A DNA stretch of 64,000 nt from Shewanella subflava. GTDB lineage: Bacteria > Pseudomonadota > Gammaproteobacteria > Enterobacterales > Shewanellaceae. The translations under genes and the position numbers were made by a program. Below are positions 56,420 through 64,000 of the stretch, piece by piece; the stretch's first letter is position 1; every line of letters begins with the position of its first letter. The stretch is taken from NCBI RefSeq assembly GCF_025971955.1, contig NZ_JAPDMX010000024.1, positions 95,464-159,463 of the forward strand, given 5' to 3'. Below the pieces are notes generated by a model, which saw only the letters and a program-made list of their open reading frames with translations, had not been told where the DNA came from and did no database searches.

Positions 56420-59119
56420 ATGAAGTTTAATAAAATAGCTAAACTTGTGAGTTTGGCTTGTGGTGGTATCGCCGCATTATCTATGCCTGCACACGCGGTT
56501 GAAGCTGATACAGACGAAAATAAGAACGTGGAACGCATTGAAGTGACAGGCTCACGTCTTAAGCGCGTAGATATGGAAGGTGCCAATCCTATTACAACCA
56601 TTACTGCCGACGATATGGCTACCGCTGGTTTTTCTACTGTGGGTGATGCACTTCGGGCATCGACATTGAACTCATTTGGTTCTTATGGCGGTACGTCAAA
56701 CAATAGCTGGTCATCTCAGGCGACTATTCAGCTAAAAGGTGCCGATGCAAGTCATACTCTCACTTTGCTTAACGGAAAGCGTATGGCGAAGTCACCTGTT
56801 TTAGGGGGTGGCGCAACTAATATTAATACCATTCCTACAGCCGCGGTTGAGCGCATTGAGATTTTATCGGATGGAGCATCTGCCATTTACGGTACCGATG
56901 CGATAGCCGGTGTAATTAACATTATTTTGAAAAAAGACTTTGAAGGTGTTGAAGTTAAGTTGCGCGCAGAGGAGCCTGACGCAAAAGGTGGTGGCGACAA
57001 CCATTCAGCATCATTTACAGGTGGATTAAGCTCTGACAAGGGCCATTTGATGTTCACCATTGAGCATTTTAAAAAGTCAGGTATTTTATTTGCCGATCGT
57101 CCTTATACTGCAGCGCATGTCAAAGATGGTGAAGATCCTAGTGATTACAGAAGCTGGATTGGCTTAAGTCAAACTGGACGAACGATTGATATGGGACCTA
57201 ATGGGGGGTGGGAGTATCAAACACCATTTACCAATGCCGATTTAGATTGTAAAGATGTTTACGGTGATAACTTTATCGGCCCGCTAAATGACAGCAAGTA
57301 TGCCGGAGAGACATCTTGTGCTTATGACTATACTAAAGCAGCTTACAATGACGTCGATCAAGAGCGCACCTCAACACTGATTAATTACAATTATGATGTA
57401 AGCGAAGATATTCAGTTAACCGCTCGAGCTTACTGGGCATCGAACAAAACAACTGATGTTTCAGCACCTATTCCTGGGTATATCGTATTCCCACAAGCTA
57501 TGCCTGCGTATACCACAGCAGAGGGGTTAGATTTGCGTGCTGTACCAGAAGGTGGTGCAATGCTTTATCGCTTTGATACTGCGGGTAATCGCGTTCGTGA
57601 AAGTACAGACAATATTTATGACTTCCTCGTGGGACTAGACGGTACTACCGACAGCTTTGATTGGAATGCTTCTGTGTCATATAACAAATATGACGTATTT
57701 AAGTGGGGAACGGGTTATCAACTAAAAGGGGCCACAACGGATCTTGTTGGGGCGTGGAATGATGCCACTAACACCTTCGATGGTTGGGATCCGCGAGATC
57801 CTAATTCAGAAATGCCAGGTGGTGCCACGGCTAACTCCGATGCGCGCCTTACAAGTAGTGCTGTCGATATTGATGGTGGTTTAAGTTTCGAACTATTTGA
57901 TCTTATGGGTGGCTCAACAGGTTTATATGTTGGTGCCTCGTATCGTGAAGAGAAGTTAGATTCTCAAGTTGATGCGCTCGACGCTGCAGGCCTGATTGCC
58001 GGTGGTAGTGGTGGAGCAGGCGGTAGTGGTGATCGCGATGTAACAGCGGTATTTATGGAGATGGTTTTCCCTATTCTCGATAATTTAGAGGTTAACCTTG
58101 CTGCTCGATATGATGATTACTCTGATTTTGGTGGCACCTTCAATCCGCAATTCTCAGTTCGATATAATGTGTTCGAGCCTTTGTTGCTAAGGGCATCTTA
58201 TGGAACAGGCTTTAGAGCGCCGACATTAGCAGACCTTAATCAGGCAACCAGCATTGGCTATAACAATGTGACCAACTACCTTAAGTGTTATGAAGACGGC
58301 TTGGGTATAGACGGTTGTGATATTATCGATAACGTGCCAGTGTCTATCGAACGCAACGAGAACTTAGGACCTGAAGAGTCAGAAAGTTATAACTTTGGTA
58401 TGGTGTGGGATATCACTGATAATTTCAACATGACCATGGATTACTGGTCACTGGAGACAACCGATCTCATTGGATCATTGGTCGATAGTGAAATTACCCG
58501 TACTCAAGCGGAATTGTGGCAGAGTGCAGATAAGGCCGGTCAACCCCGTCCTGATGTGAGTGTGATTTACCCAGGCACTTCAATATCGCAAAATGGTGCT
58601 GGCAAGCTAACCGCGATGACGAATGTTCTTCAAAATATTGGTTTGAGCAAGCGTGAGGGTATTGATACTAAGTTTGCTGCGATGTTTGAAACAGAAGTGG
58701 GTGAATTCAAGTTGGATCTTGCTTGGTCTCATTATCTGAAATACACAGACTCTAGCCCTGAAGGCGGTGTGCAAACGATTTCACGGAACTGGAGTGGTAC
58801 GCAAGACTTCCCTGATGATCGTGTTAACTTTACTGCAAACTACTTAGTCGGTGATCATAGTGTGTTTTACCAAGCTGACTACGTAGATCATCAATCAACA
58901 ACAGATACCTATGATGATGGTGGAAGCTATGAGATTGATTCTGTGATCTATCATACTCTCAGCTATTCTTATGCAACACCATGGAATAGTACGATTTCAG
59001 CAGGTATCAACAACTTGACTGACGAAGATCCAAGCTTTGATGCTTACGGTAGTTATAACGGCAGTATTTACGACATCATCGGTCGTTCATATTGGATGTC
59101 ATACTCTCAAAGCTTCTAA
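56420..59119 (+). CDS. TonB-dependent outer-membrane receptor
   Basis: 899 residues. The signal peptide ends near residue 26 (ALSMPAHA). A TonB-box-like segment (VERIEVTGSRLKR) precedes the plug domain (about 45-175), which includes LLNGKRMAK, INTIPTAAVERIEILSDGASAIYGTDAIAGVINIILK (two adjoining motifs of the family). The 22-strand barrel follows with YGTGFRAPTLADLN and ends in SYWMSYSQSF with a terminal Phe. It imports a bound ligand across the outer membrane using TonB-ExbBD energy. The nearby S9 peptidase and CstA suggest peptide-derived substrates (inference). Long AT-rich upstream region. Confidence 0.93.
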   Translation: MKFNKIAKLVSLACGGIAALSMPAHAVEADTDENKNVERIEVTGSRLKRVDMEGANPITTITADDMATAGFSTVGDALRASTLNSFGSYGGTSNNSWSSQATIQLKGADASHTLTLLNGKRMAKSPVLGGGATNINTIPTAAVERIEILSDGASAIYGTDAIAGVINIILKKDFEGVEVKLRAEEPDAKGGGDNHSASFTGGLSSDKGHLMFTIEHFKKSGILFADRPYTAAHVKDGEDPSDYRSWIGLSQTGRTIDMGPNGGWEYQTPFTNADLDCKDVYGDNFIGPLNDSKYAGETSCAYDYTKAAYNDVDQERTSTLINYNYDVSEDIQLTARAYWASNKTTDVSAPIPGYIVFPQAMPAYTTAEGLDLRAVPEGGAMLYRFDTAGNRVRESTDNIYDFLVGLDGTTDSFDWNASVSYNKYDVFKWGTGYQLKGATTDLVGAWNDATNTFDGWDPRDPNSEMPGGATANSDARLTSSAVDIDGGLSFELFDLMGGSTGLYVGASYREEKLDSQVDALDAAGLIAGGSGGAGGSGDRDVTAVFMEMVFPILDNLEVNLAARYDDYSDFGGTFNPQFSVRYNVFEPLLLRASYGTGFRAPTLADLNQATSIGYNNVTNYLKCYEDGLGIDGCDIIDNVPVSIERNENLGPEESESYNFGMVWDITDNFNMTMDYWSLETTDLIGSLVDSEITRTQAELWQSADKAGQPRPDVSVIYPGTSISQNGAGKLTAMTNVLQNIGLSKREGIDTKFAAMFETEVGEFKLDLAWSHYLKYTDSSPEGGVQTISRNWSGTQDFPDDRVNFTANYLVGDHSVFYQADYVDHQSTTDTYDDGGSYEIDSVIYHTLSYSYATPWNSTISAGINNLTDEDPSFDAYGSYNGSIYDIIGRSYWMSYSQSF

Positions 59120-59145
59120 GCGCGTTTAGTTAGTAAGCAAAACGA

Positions 59146-59169
59146 CAAAGGCCGCTTATGCGGCCTTTG
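59146..59169 (+). terminator. Hairpin after the TonB receptor gene, likely terminator
   Basis: CAAAGGCCGC and GCGGCCTTTG form a perfect 10-base stem around TTAT, 27 bases past the stop. The T run is within the arm (CCTTTG), so termination strength is moderate. Confidence 0.65.
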
Positions 59170-59243
59170 GCATTAATCTGCAATGGCTACCAAAGGTAGC
59201 CTTTTATTGGATAAATCGAAGTGGATAAATGCGACATAAACCT

Positions 59244-59822
59244 TTACTTGGCATCAAAAGTAAATGATTGTCCGGCTAAAGCGGCTTCATACATTAATCC
59301 GCCTTTGGCTGCGGTAAAGATAGCCATACCATTCATATACACAGCTTTGGCCGAATGATTACTGCCTGCTTGTCCCGCACCAGCTGAATTGCCTGTGGTG
59401 CCGACTTGAGCACTGGCACCCAAATTGATAGCGACGGCTGATGCTTGAGCGCTGAACTCAAAACTGCCGCTGGTAAAGTCGTTATATGCTTCAGCATTTT
59501 TGAAGAAAATGATCTCGCTGTATGCTTGACCGCCCAATTGAAAACCAATTGAAACCTGAGTTAAGCTTGAATCACCAGTATGCATGCCACCTTTATAGAC
59601 CCTACCTTTTCCGTAAGCACCACCTATCAGCATGCCACCTTTACCAACAGTGGGAAATAGTGCATAGCCATAGGCGGTATTGAAAAATGCTTGGGTTTCT
59701 GGGGCTTTTTGAAAATTAGTGATCGCTTTGGTATAACTGGAATCATCAGCATAACTTATCGGGCTGAACAACAAAGATAAGCTAACAATCGTTGCGCTGT
59801 ATAATGCAAGAAAACGGTTCAT
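59244..59822 (-). CDS. Lipid-binding SYLF (Ysc84-like) domain protein, secreted
   Basis: 192 residues from the ATG at 59822, chosen because AGGTG lies upstream and a signal peptide follows (ALYSATIVSLSLLFSPISYA). The SYLF domain spans about 45-190: AYGYALFPTVGKGGMLIGGAYGKGRVY, then QLGGQAYSEIIFFKN, and the end KGGLMYEAALAGQSFTF. Eukaryotic SYLF domains bind phosphoinositides; bacterial ones are periplasmic proteins of unknown role. The Gly/Ala/Ser-rich segment near residues 140-160 is an insertion. A frame opening upstream at 59915 adds residues without a ribosome site. Confidence 0.85.
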   Translation of the reverse strand: MNRFLALYSATIVSLSLLFSPISYADDSSYTKAITNFQKAPETQAFFNTAYGYALFPTVGKGGMLIGGAYGKGRVYKGGMHTGDSSLTQVSIGFQLGGQAYSEIIFFKNAEAYNDFTSGSFEFSAQASAVAINLGASAQVGTTGNSAGAGQAGSNHSAKAVYMNGMAIFTAAKGGLMYEAALAGQSFTFDAK

Positions 59823-59947
59823 AAACACCTCAATGTGTAGCATTAGTAATAATGGGTTTAAGTTAGCATATTGTGATTGTTTCGTACCGTTAAAGATGAA
59901 GATAAATTTAACCAAATTGCTTCATGCTTTTTGCCTCATCGCTTTTG

Positions 59948-62020
59948 CTAGATAGGCTCTTGCTGCAGTACATAGTACTCAAACCATTTTTTATCCCATT
60001 CCATTTTCGCCTTGCGATGTTGATAATGGCTTAAACTGTGCCCTTCATCAGGATAAATAATCAGCTCCACAGGTATATTTAAATAGTGTTTTAAACTACG
60101 GTAAAGCCCTTGTGCATGACCGACTGGCACACGATGATCGTTCTCACCAATATGGATCAAGGTAGGGGTAGTAATGTTGTTAGCATAGGTCAGTGATGAA
60201 GCTTTGTCATAGGCCTTCGGTTGCTCCCAGGGTAAACCTTGCATAAAGTTCAGTACATGGCCAGGTGTATCTTCTAGCATCCACTGAAGGCGTTGATCGA
60301 ATACCCCCGCACCTGAACTCGCAGCTTTAAATCGATTGGTCGTGCTGATCAGGGCATTCGTTAAATAGCCGCCATTACTCCATCCCATAACGGCCATTTT
60401 GTCGCCATCCACTATGCCATCCGCAATCAGCTTATCAACTCCTGCCATAATATCGGCAACTTCAATTTGATGCTCGTTACCGATAAGATCGGTTAAGAAT
60501 TTATCGCCATAGCCAGTTGAGCCGCGATAGTTTGGCGATAACAATGCCCAACCGTTGGCGGCAAAGGTAGTGCGCCCATATGAACGGTGTTGCAATGAAT
60601 AAGGTGTAGCAGATGTTGGGCCGCCATGAATTTGTACCACTAAAGGTAATTTTTTATTGCCCACTTTATAACCATAAGGCAGTTCTAAAATACCCTCAAC
60701 AGTAGAGCCGTCAGGAGCTTGCCAGCTGACGATTGAAATTTGCGGTAAAAGCCAACTATCGACCTGAGGATTAATGTTACTTAAGCGCTTAAATTGACTG
60801 CGCCTATGGTCTGCATCGGCAATAAATAAGTCATGAAAATGGTTGAGACCATTATGGCTAAAAGCCACTTGTTTACCTGAAGCATTAAAGCTGTAACTAC
60901 CTACTACAGTATCACCGGCCAATACATTGCGGGTATTAACCACAGCGCCTTGATTTATTTGACTGCACAGCAGTTTGGTACGCGCGACTTGTGCGCCCAG
61001 ATAACAAATTTCATTACTTTTTGGACGCCATTGAATATCACCCCCCTGAAAAGTGGTTTTACCGACAGGTTTTACTTCTAATATTGGCGTTGATAATTGC
61101 GTATTAGCGATAAATAACTTGCCAGGATAACCGTCAAAATCAATCCGAAAGGCCAGCTGTTGATTATCTTGATGCCAATCTAAGCCTAACAACCAACCGT
61201 AAGGTGATGGGGCATTTTGACGCCAGAGTTGATCGTCAAGCACAGTATTACTGGCAGTTTTAACATCAAAAACTTCAATGTCAGACCAGCCTTCTAAAAA
61301 AATGAGTTCGTTATCGCTGGTGGTGATCCGCGCAATTTTGCTGCCATTGTCATTAACGTTAAATTCCCACACCACTTTATCATCGTCAATTAACGTGCGT
61401 TGCTTAAAACTGCTTAAACTCAGTACTTTTAGTGGGTTAGTGTCACGTTTACCATGGGCGTATTGTGGCTCGGCATGGCTAGCGCGCATGTCGGCCCAAA
61501 TATCAGTGTCGACAGATGGCTTGTTACCTAAAAAATACAGCAATTTGCTGTCTGTACTTAATTGGAATGCATTTACACCTAGGTCTTCAGCTGTGATTGG
61601 CTGAATGGCAAAGTTGTTTAACGCAATGCGAAATACCTGATTTTTGCCATTAAACGGGGCTTTAGCCTCTTCCTTTTGCTGGGACGACATAAAGTAGATA
61701 AAGCGGCTATCGTGGCTCCATACTGGGCTTGATTCATTTTCGTGGCTAAAGGTTAACCTTTGGGTTTGCTTGTCTTGAGTGTTGATTAACCATAAGTCAG
61801 ACTGTGCTTTATCAAGCGCTTTATCCCAACGACTTTCTAGCCATACCGCATGTTTACCATCAGGGCTAAGAGCCACATTTTGCATTTGGCCAATATCGAA
61901 AAAGTCATCAATGGTTATCGCATGGGAGCGAGGCGGTTTAGGGTTTGCTGCTTGTGCATGTTGAGCCAGCGTACTTGAAAACATTATGGTGATGATGGCG
62001 ATATAAAAGTGAATGCGCAT
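59948..62020 (-). CDS. S9 family prolyl oligopeptidase, periplasmic
   Basis: 690 residues. Signal peptide MRIHFYIAIITIMFSS to about residue 24 (AQAA). The N-terminal beta-propeller region (about 30-410) contains WD40-like PD repeats such as LSPDGKHAVWLESRWD. The catalytic alpha/beta hydrolase domain (about 430-690) has the nucleophile in GWSNGGYLT, with Asp in IHIGENDHRVP and His in YPDEGHSLS. It cleaves short peptides as a dipeptidyl or acylaminoacyl peptidase. AAGGA precedes the ATG. It lies 23 bases downstream of the membrane protein gene and is probably co-transcribed with it. Confidence 0.92.
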   Translation of the reverse strand: MRIHFYIAIITIMFSSTLAQHAQAANPKPPRSHAITIDDFFDIGQMQNVALSPDGKHAVWLESRWDKALDKAQSDLWLINTQDKQTQRLTFSHENESSPVWSHDSRFIYFMSSQQKEEAKAPFNGKNQVFRIALNNFAIQPITAEDLGVNAFQLSTDSKLLYFLGNKPSVDTDIWADMRASHAEPQYAHGKRDTNPLKVLSLSSFKQRTLIDDDKVVWEFNVNDNGSKIARITTSDNELIFLEGWSDIEVFDVKTASNTVLDDQLWRQNAPSPYGWLLGLDWHQDNQQLAFRIDFDGYPGKLFIANTQLSTPILEVKPVGKTTFQGGDIQWRPKSNEICYLGAQVARTKLLCSQINQGAVVNTRNVLAGDTVVGSYSFNASGKQVAFSHNGLNHFHDLFIADADHRRSQFKRLSNINPQVDSWLLPQISIVSWQAPDGSTVEGILELPYGYKVGNKKLPLVVQIHGGPTSATPYSLQHRSYGRTTFAANGWALLSPNYRGSTGYGDKFLTDLIGNEHQIEVADIMAGVDKLIADGIVDGDKMAVMGWSNGGYLTNALISTTNRFKAASSGAGVFDQRLQWMLEDTPGHVLNFMQGLPWEQPKAYDKASSLTYANNITTPTLIHIGENDHRVPVGHAQGLYRSLKHYLNIPVELIIYPDEGHSLSHYQHRKAKMEWDKKWFEYYVLQQEPI

Positions 62021-62043
62021 GGGGTTCCTTGGTGTTTATCGTT

Positions 62044-62943
62044 TTAATCTTTTTGTTTATCTTGGGCATCGTTAGCAATGATATCCTGCAGATAACTCAT
62101 TTCATCTGCATCTAAAATAGGCGTTTTGTTTGAAATCTGGGGGTTAATATTTGCCTGTGATGCTAACCCTTTTAAATAGGCAGTGCGAGTCACTTGGTGT
62201 AAGCCATAAAAGACCAAAGCATAAATGGTGACCAGTAAACTTAATCGAGTCATCGCTTGTTGCGGCATTAACAATGTTGAATCGCCGAAATAAAATGGCA
62301 AGTAAATAAGCGCAAGTCTCAGTATCCAATTCAATAAGATTGCGCTGCAAAGAATACAGATCCAGCGAAAATGGATATCGAGAACAGCAGAGTGATTACT
62401 GAGCACATTTCGCTTGTGTGTATTGATGAGCAGTTTGTAGATAAGCACAAAGTAAATAACGGTTTGCAGCAAGATACAACAGGGTAACACTAGGGCGAAG
62501 ATATTAATGTGACTTAAATCTGCCAGCGAGGTGATGGCATAATCACTGGCATTAGGCTTAATACCGATGCGAAATAAGATCGCCGAGCTGGTCATCATTG
62601 CGATTAATAAAGCCGGAATAAAATGTTTTAAGTGGTTTGCCTGATACCGTTCTGCCAGTAAGCTTTGTTTGCAATAGATATACAACAAAGGCATTAACAA
62701 AAAATAGATAGGGTAGAACAGGGTTAACATGAGGTGAATGGGAATGGGCGAGGACTCTTTCGTGAAAATCCCCGTTAAAAAGTAAAAACCAATTAACGCA
62801 AACACGCCTGCTAGTGACTTGTGATTGGCATTGAGGCTTTTATGCAAAAAGCGAATATATAAGGCCACGCCAAAGCAATGGACTCCGCCGAGCAAAGATA
62901 GCCACCAGTATGTTTGAATAAAAATATCTTTGTATTCTGTCAT
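62044..62943 (-). CDS. Integral membrane protein resembling the sensor half of AraC-type regulators, no DNA-binding domain
   Basis: 299 residues from the ATG at 62943 (GAGAG upstream; a TTG at 62955 is less likely). Eight or so transmembrane helices fill about residues 10-245, with PIYFLLMPLLYIYCKQSLL and a helix pair around 140-170. The layout resembles the N-terminal membrane domain that in some marine gammaproteobacterial regulators is followed by an AraC helix-turn-helix. Here the protein ends after a polar tail (DADEMSYLQDIIANDAQDKQKD) and no HTH follows in any frame of the 23-base gap before the peptidase gene. It might be a stand-alone sensor or a truncated regulator. Function unknown. 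Confidence 0.6.
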   Translation of the reverse strand: MTEYKDIFIQTYWWLSLLGGVHCFGVALYIRFLHKSLNANHKSLAGVFALIGFYFLTGIFTKESSPIPIHLMLTLFYPIYFLLMPLLYIYCKQSLLAERYQANHLKHFIPALLIAMMTSSAILFRIGIKPNASDYAITSLADLSHINIFALVLPCCILLQTVIYFVLIYKLLINTHKRNVLSNHSAVLDIHFRWICILCSAILLNWILRLALIYLPFYFGDSTLLMPQQAMTRLSLLVTIYALVFYGLHQVTRTAYLKGLASQANINPQISNKTPILDADEMSYLQDIIANDAQDKQKD

Positions 62944-63008
62944 TTTCACTCTCAATGTTGAAAGCGAATCTTACCCTAAAACGCATAATAGAAGCCAATA
63001 AACACGCT

Positions 63009-63395
63009 CTAGCTTAATTTGCGTAGATGTCGATTGCTAGCTCCTTCAGGAGGCTTTCCCGGTGCAGGTTGGCGCTCTGCTAATAAATGTTTGATCGCCA
63101 TGATAGGATGTGGAAGTAACATCCTCGGGCCTGAATAAAGCATTATTTCGCGAGCTTTTTGTTTCATATGAGGTTTGTAACAATGCACTGGGCACTTGTT
63201 GCAAGTAGGCTTGCCTTGGCCATAGGGGCAGCGGTCAAGCCGAGTTTCTGCATAGGCTAGAAATTCTTGGCAATCATTACACACACCTTTGCTGGGTTTT
63301 AACGGGTGATGGGCACGGCAATATATTTCGACCATAGCGCCGATGGTGCGAAACTCATACAGTAACTTTCCCGACAGAAATTCAGAAACCGCCAT
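63009..63395 (-). CDS. Nitrous oxide-stimulated promoter family protein (YgbA type)
   Basis: 128 residues from the ATG at 63395 (AAGG six bases upstream), preferred to a TTG at 63419. It has many Cys and His: IYCRAHHPLKPSKGVCNDCQEF, RCPYGQGKPTCNKCPVHCYKPHMKQ, which could hold a metal or an iron-sulphur cluster. This matches the YgbA_NO family; in enterics and other bacteria the gene is a nitric-oxide-stress (NsrR) target. The role of the protein is undefined. An inverted repeat at 63561-63582 upstream might be regulatory. Confidence 0.85.
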   Translation of the reverse strand: MAVSEFLSGKLLYEFRTIGAMVEIYCRAHHPLKPSKGVCNDCQEFLAYAETRLDRCPYGQGKPTCNKCPVHCYKPHMKQKAREIMLYSGPRMLLPHPIMAIKHLLAERQPAPGKPPEGASNRHLRKLS

Positions 63396-63715
63396 ATTAT
63401 ACCTTAGTATTTTGCTCAACTATTACGAGTGTAAGCCGCGTTTTTATGCTAAACAACTTGAGTCATGAAGCACGTGATAAGCTGCAAAAAAATATCAAAT
63501 TTATATTATAAATCACATAAAATGCGCGCCTGAGCACAAACTCAATGCTTTGTTACAGTTAAATCATTTAAATACTTGATTTGTTGATGGTGATTGGATT
63601 ACTAATAACCTAGTATGCTCAAAAAAGCAGCGTTAAATTTATGCTATAACTAGAGCCATGCAATCGAACACAATAACTACTACGCGGCTAATCGCGTTAT
63701 GACAAGGTATATTGA
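63396..63715. other. Intergenic region between ygbA-type gene and the last gene
   Basis: 320 AT-rich bases between divergent genes. AAATCA (63561-63566) and TGATTT (63577-63582) form an inverted repeat spaced by ten bases, a possible operator. TATAAC at 63645-63650 might be the -10 box of the plus-strand gene. No additional gene is seen. Confidence 0.4.

Positions 63716-64000
<285 letters not shown>

Overview
The window looks like a core chromosomal segment of a marine gammaproteobacterium, most likely Shewanella or a close relative in the Alteromonadales. This rests on several conserved gene orders (gmk-rpoZ-spoT-ridA-trmH, mrcA divergent from pilMNOPQ-aroK-aroB-damX-dam, rpe-gph-trpS, dolP-diaA-yraN-lpoA divergent from rsmI then rnpB), on the AT-leaning composition, and on the density of TonB receptors, S9 peptidases and multi-domain signalling proteins. 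The assignment is inference from gene content; no database was consulted. I see no insertion sequence, prophage, CRISPR array, tRNA or rRNA gene.

Layout. 1-4.2 kb (minus): first seven genes of an aryl-polyene-type (type II PKS/FAS-like) lipid pigment operon, running off the left edge inside the dehydratase gene. 4.4-5.3 kb: DUF3014 membrane-anchored protein. 5.4-15.1 kb (minus): recG, a yrbG-type Ca/Na antiporter, a long-chain acyl-CoA synthetase preceded by a perfect PsrA-like operator, then trmH, ridA, spoT, rpoZ, gmk. 15.2-18.4 kb (plus): an unknown membrane protein, a NahK-like sugar kinase and a YjjG-type nucleotidase. 18.4-30.2 kb: PBP1a (minus) divergent from pilMNOPQ, then aroK, aroB, damX and dam. 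30.2-30.8 kb (minus): a small secreted or anchored unknown plus a 59-residue DUF2970 protein with a TTG start. 31.1-33.5 kb: rpe, gph, trpS. 33.5-35.5 kb: GcvA-like LysR regulator divergent from an EamA transporter. 35.5-40.4 kb: dolP, diaA, yraN and lpoA (minus), rsmI (plus), and the RNase P RNA. 40.6-46.4 kb: a 1631-residue CHASE/PAS hybrid histidine kinase overlapping by one base with a response-regulator diguanylate cyclase. 46.6-51.9 kb: secreted unknown, YgiQ radical SAM protein, MAPEG protein, ThrE-type exporter. 52.2-53.9 kb: an Omp85-like outer-membrane protein with one POTRA-like region. 54.1-62.9 kb: CstA, an 890-base intergenic region with a structured element, a TonB-dependent receptor, a SYLF-domain protein, an S9 prolyl oligopeptidase and a membrane protein resembling the sensor half of some AraC regulators. 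63.0-64.0 kb: a YgbA-type protein and the start of a membrane-anchored protein that runs into a Pro-Glu hexanucleotide repeat at the right edge.

How they fit together. Most of the window is housekeeping: stringent response and transcription (spoT, rpoZ), cell wall (PBP1a and its activator LpoA, both present at separate loci), type IV pili (PilMNOPQ), aromatic biosynthesis, DNA methylation and replication control (dam, diaA). The accessory parts are the polyene operon, the phosphorelay/c-di-GMP pair, the Omp85-like protein, and the TonB receptor/S9 peptidase region, which suggests peptide scavenging. I found no convincing new defence or mobile system; the observations most worth following are the sensor-like membrane protein without a DNA-binding domain, the structured repeat-like segment near 55.8 kb, the signalling pair, the operator before the acyl-CoA synthetase, and the in-frame hexanucleotide repeat.
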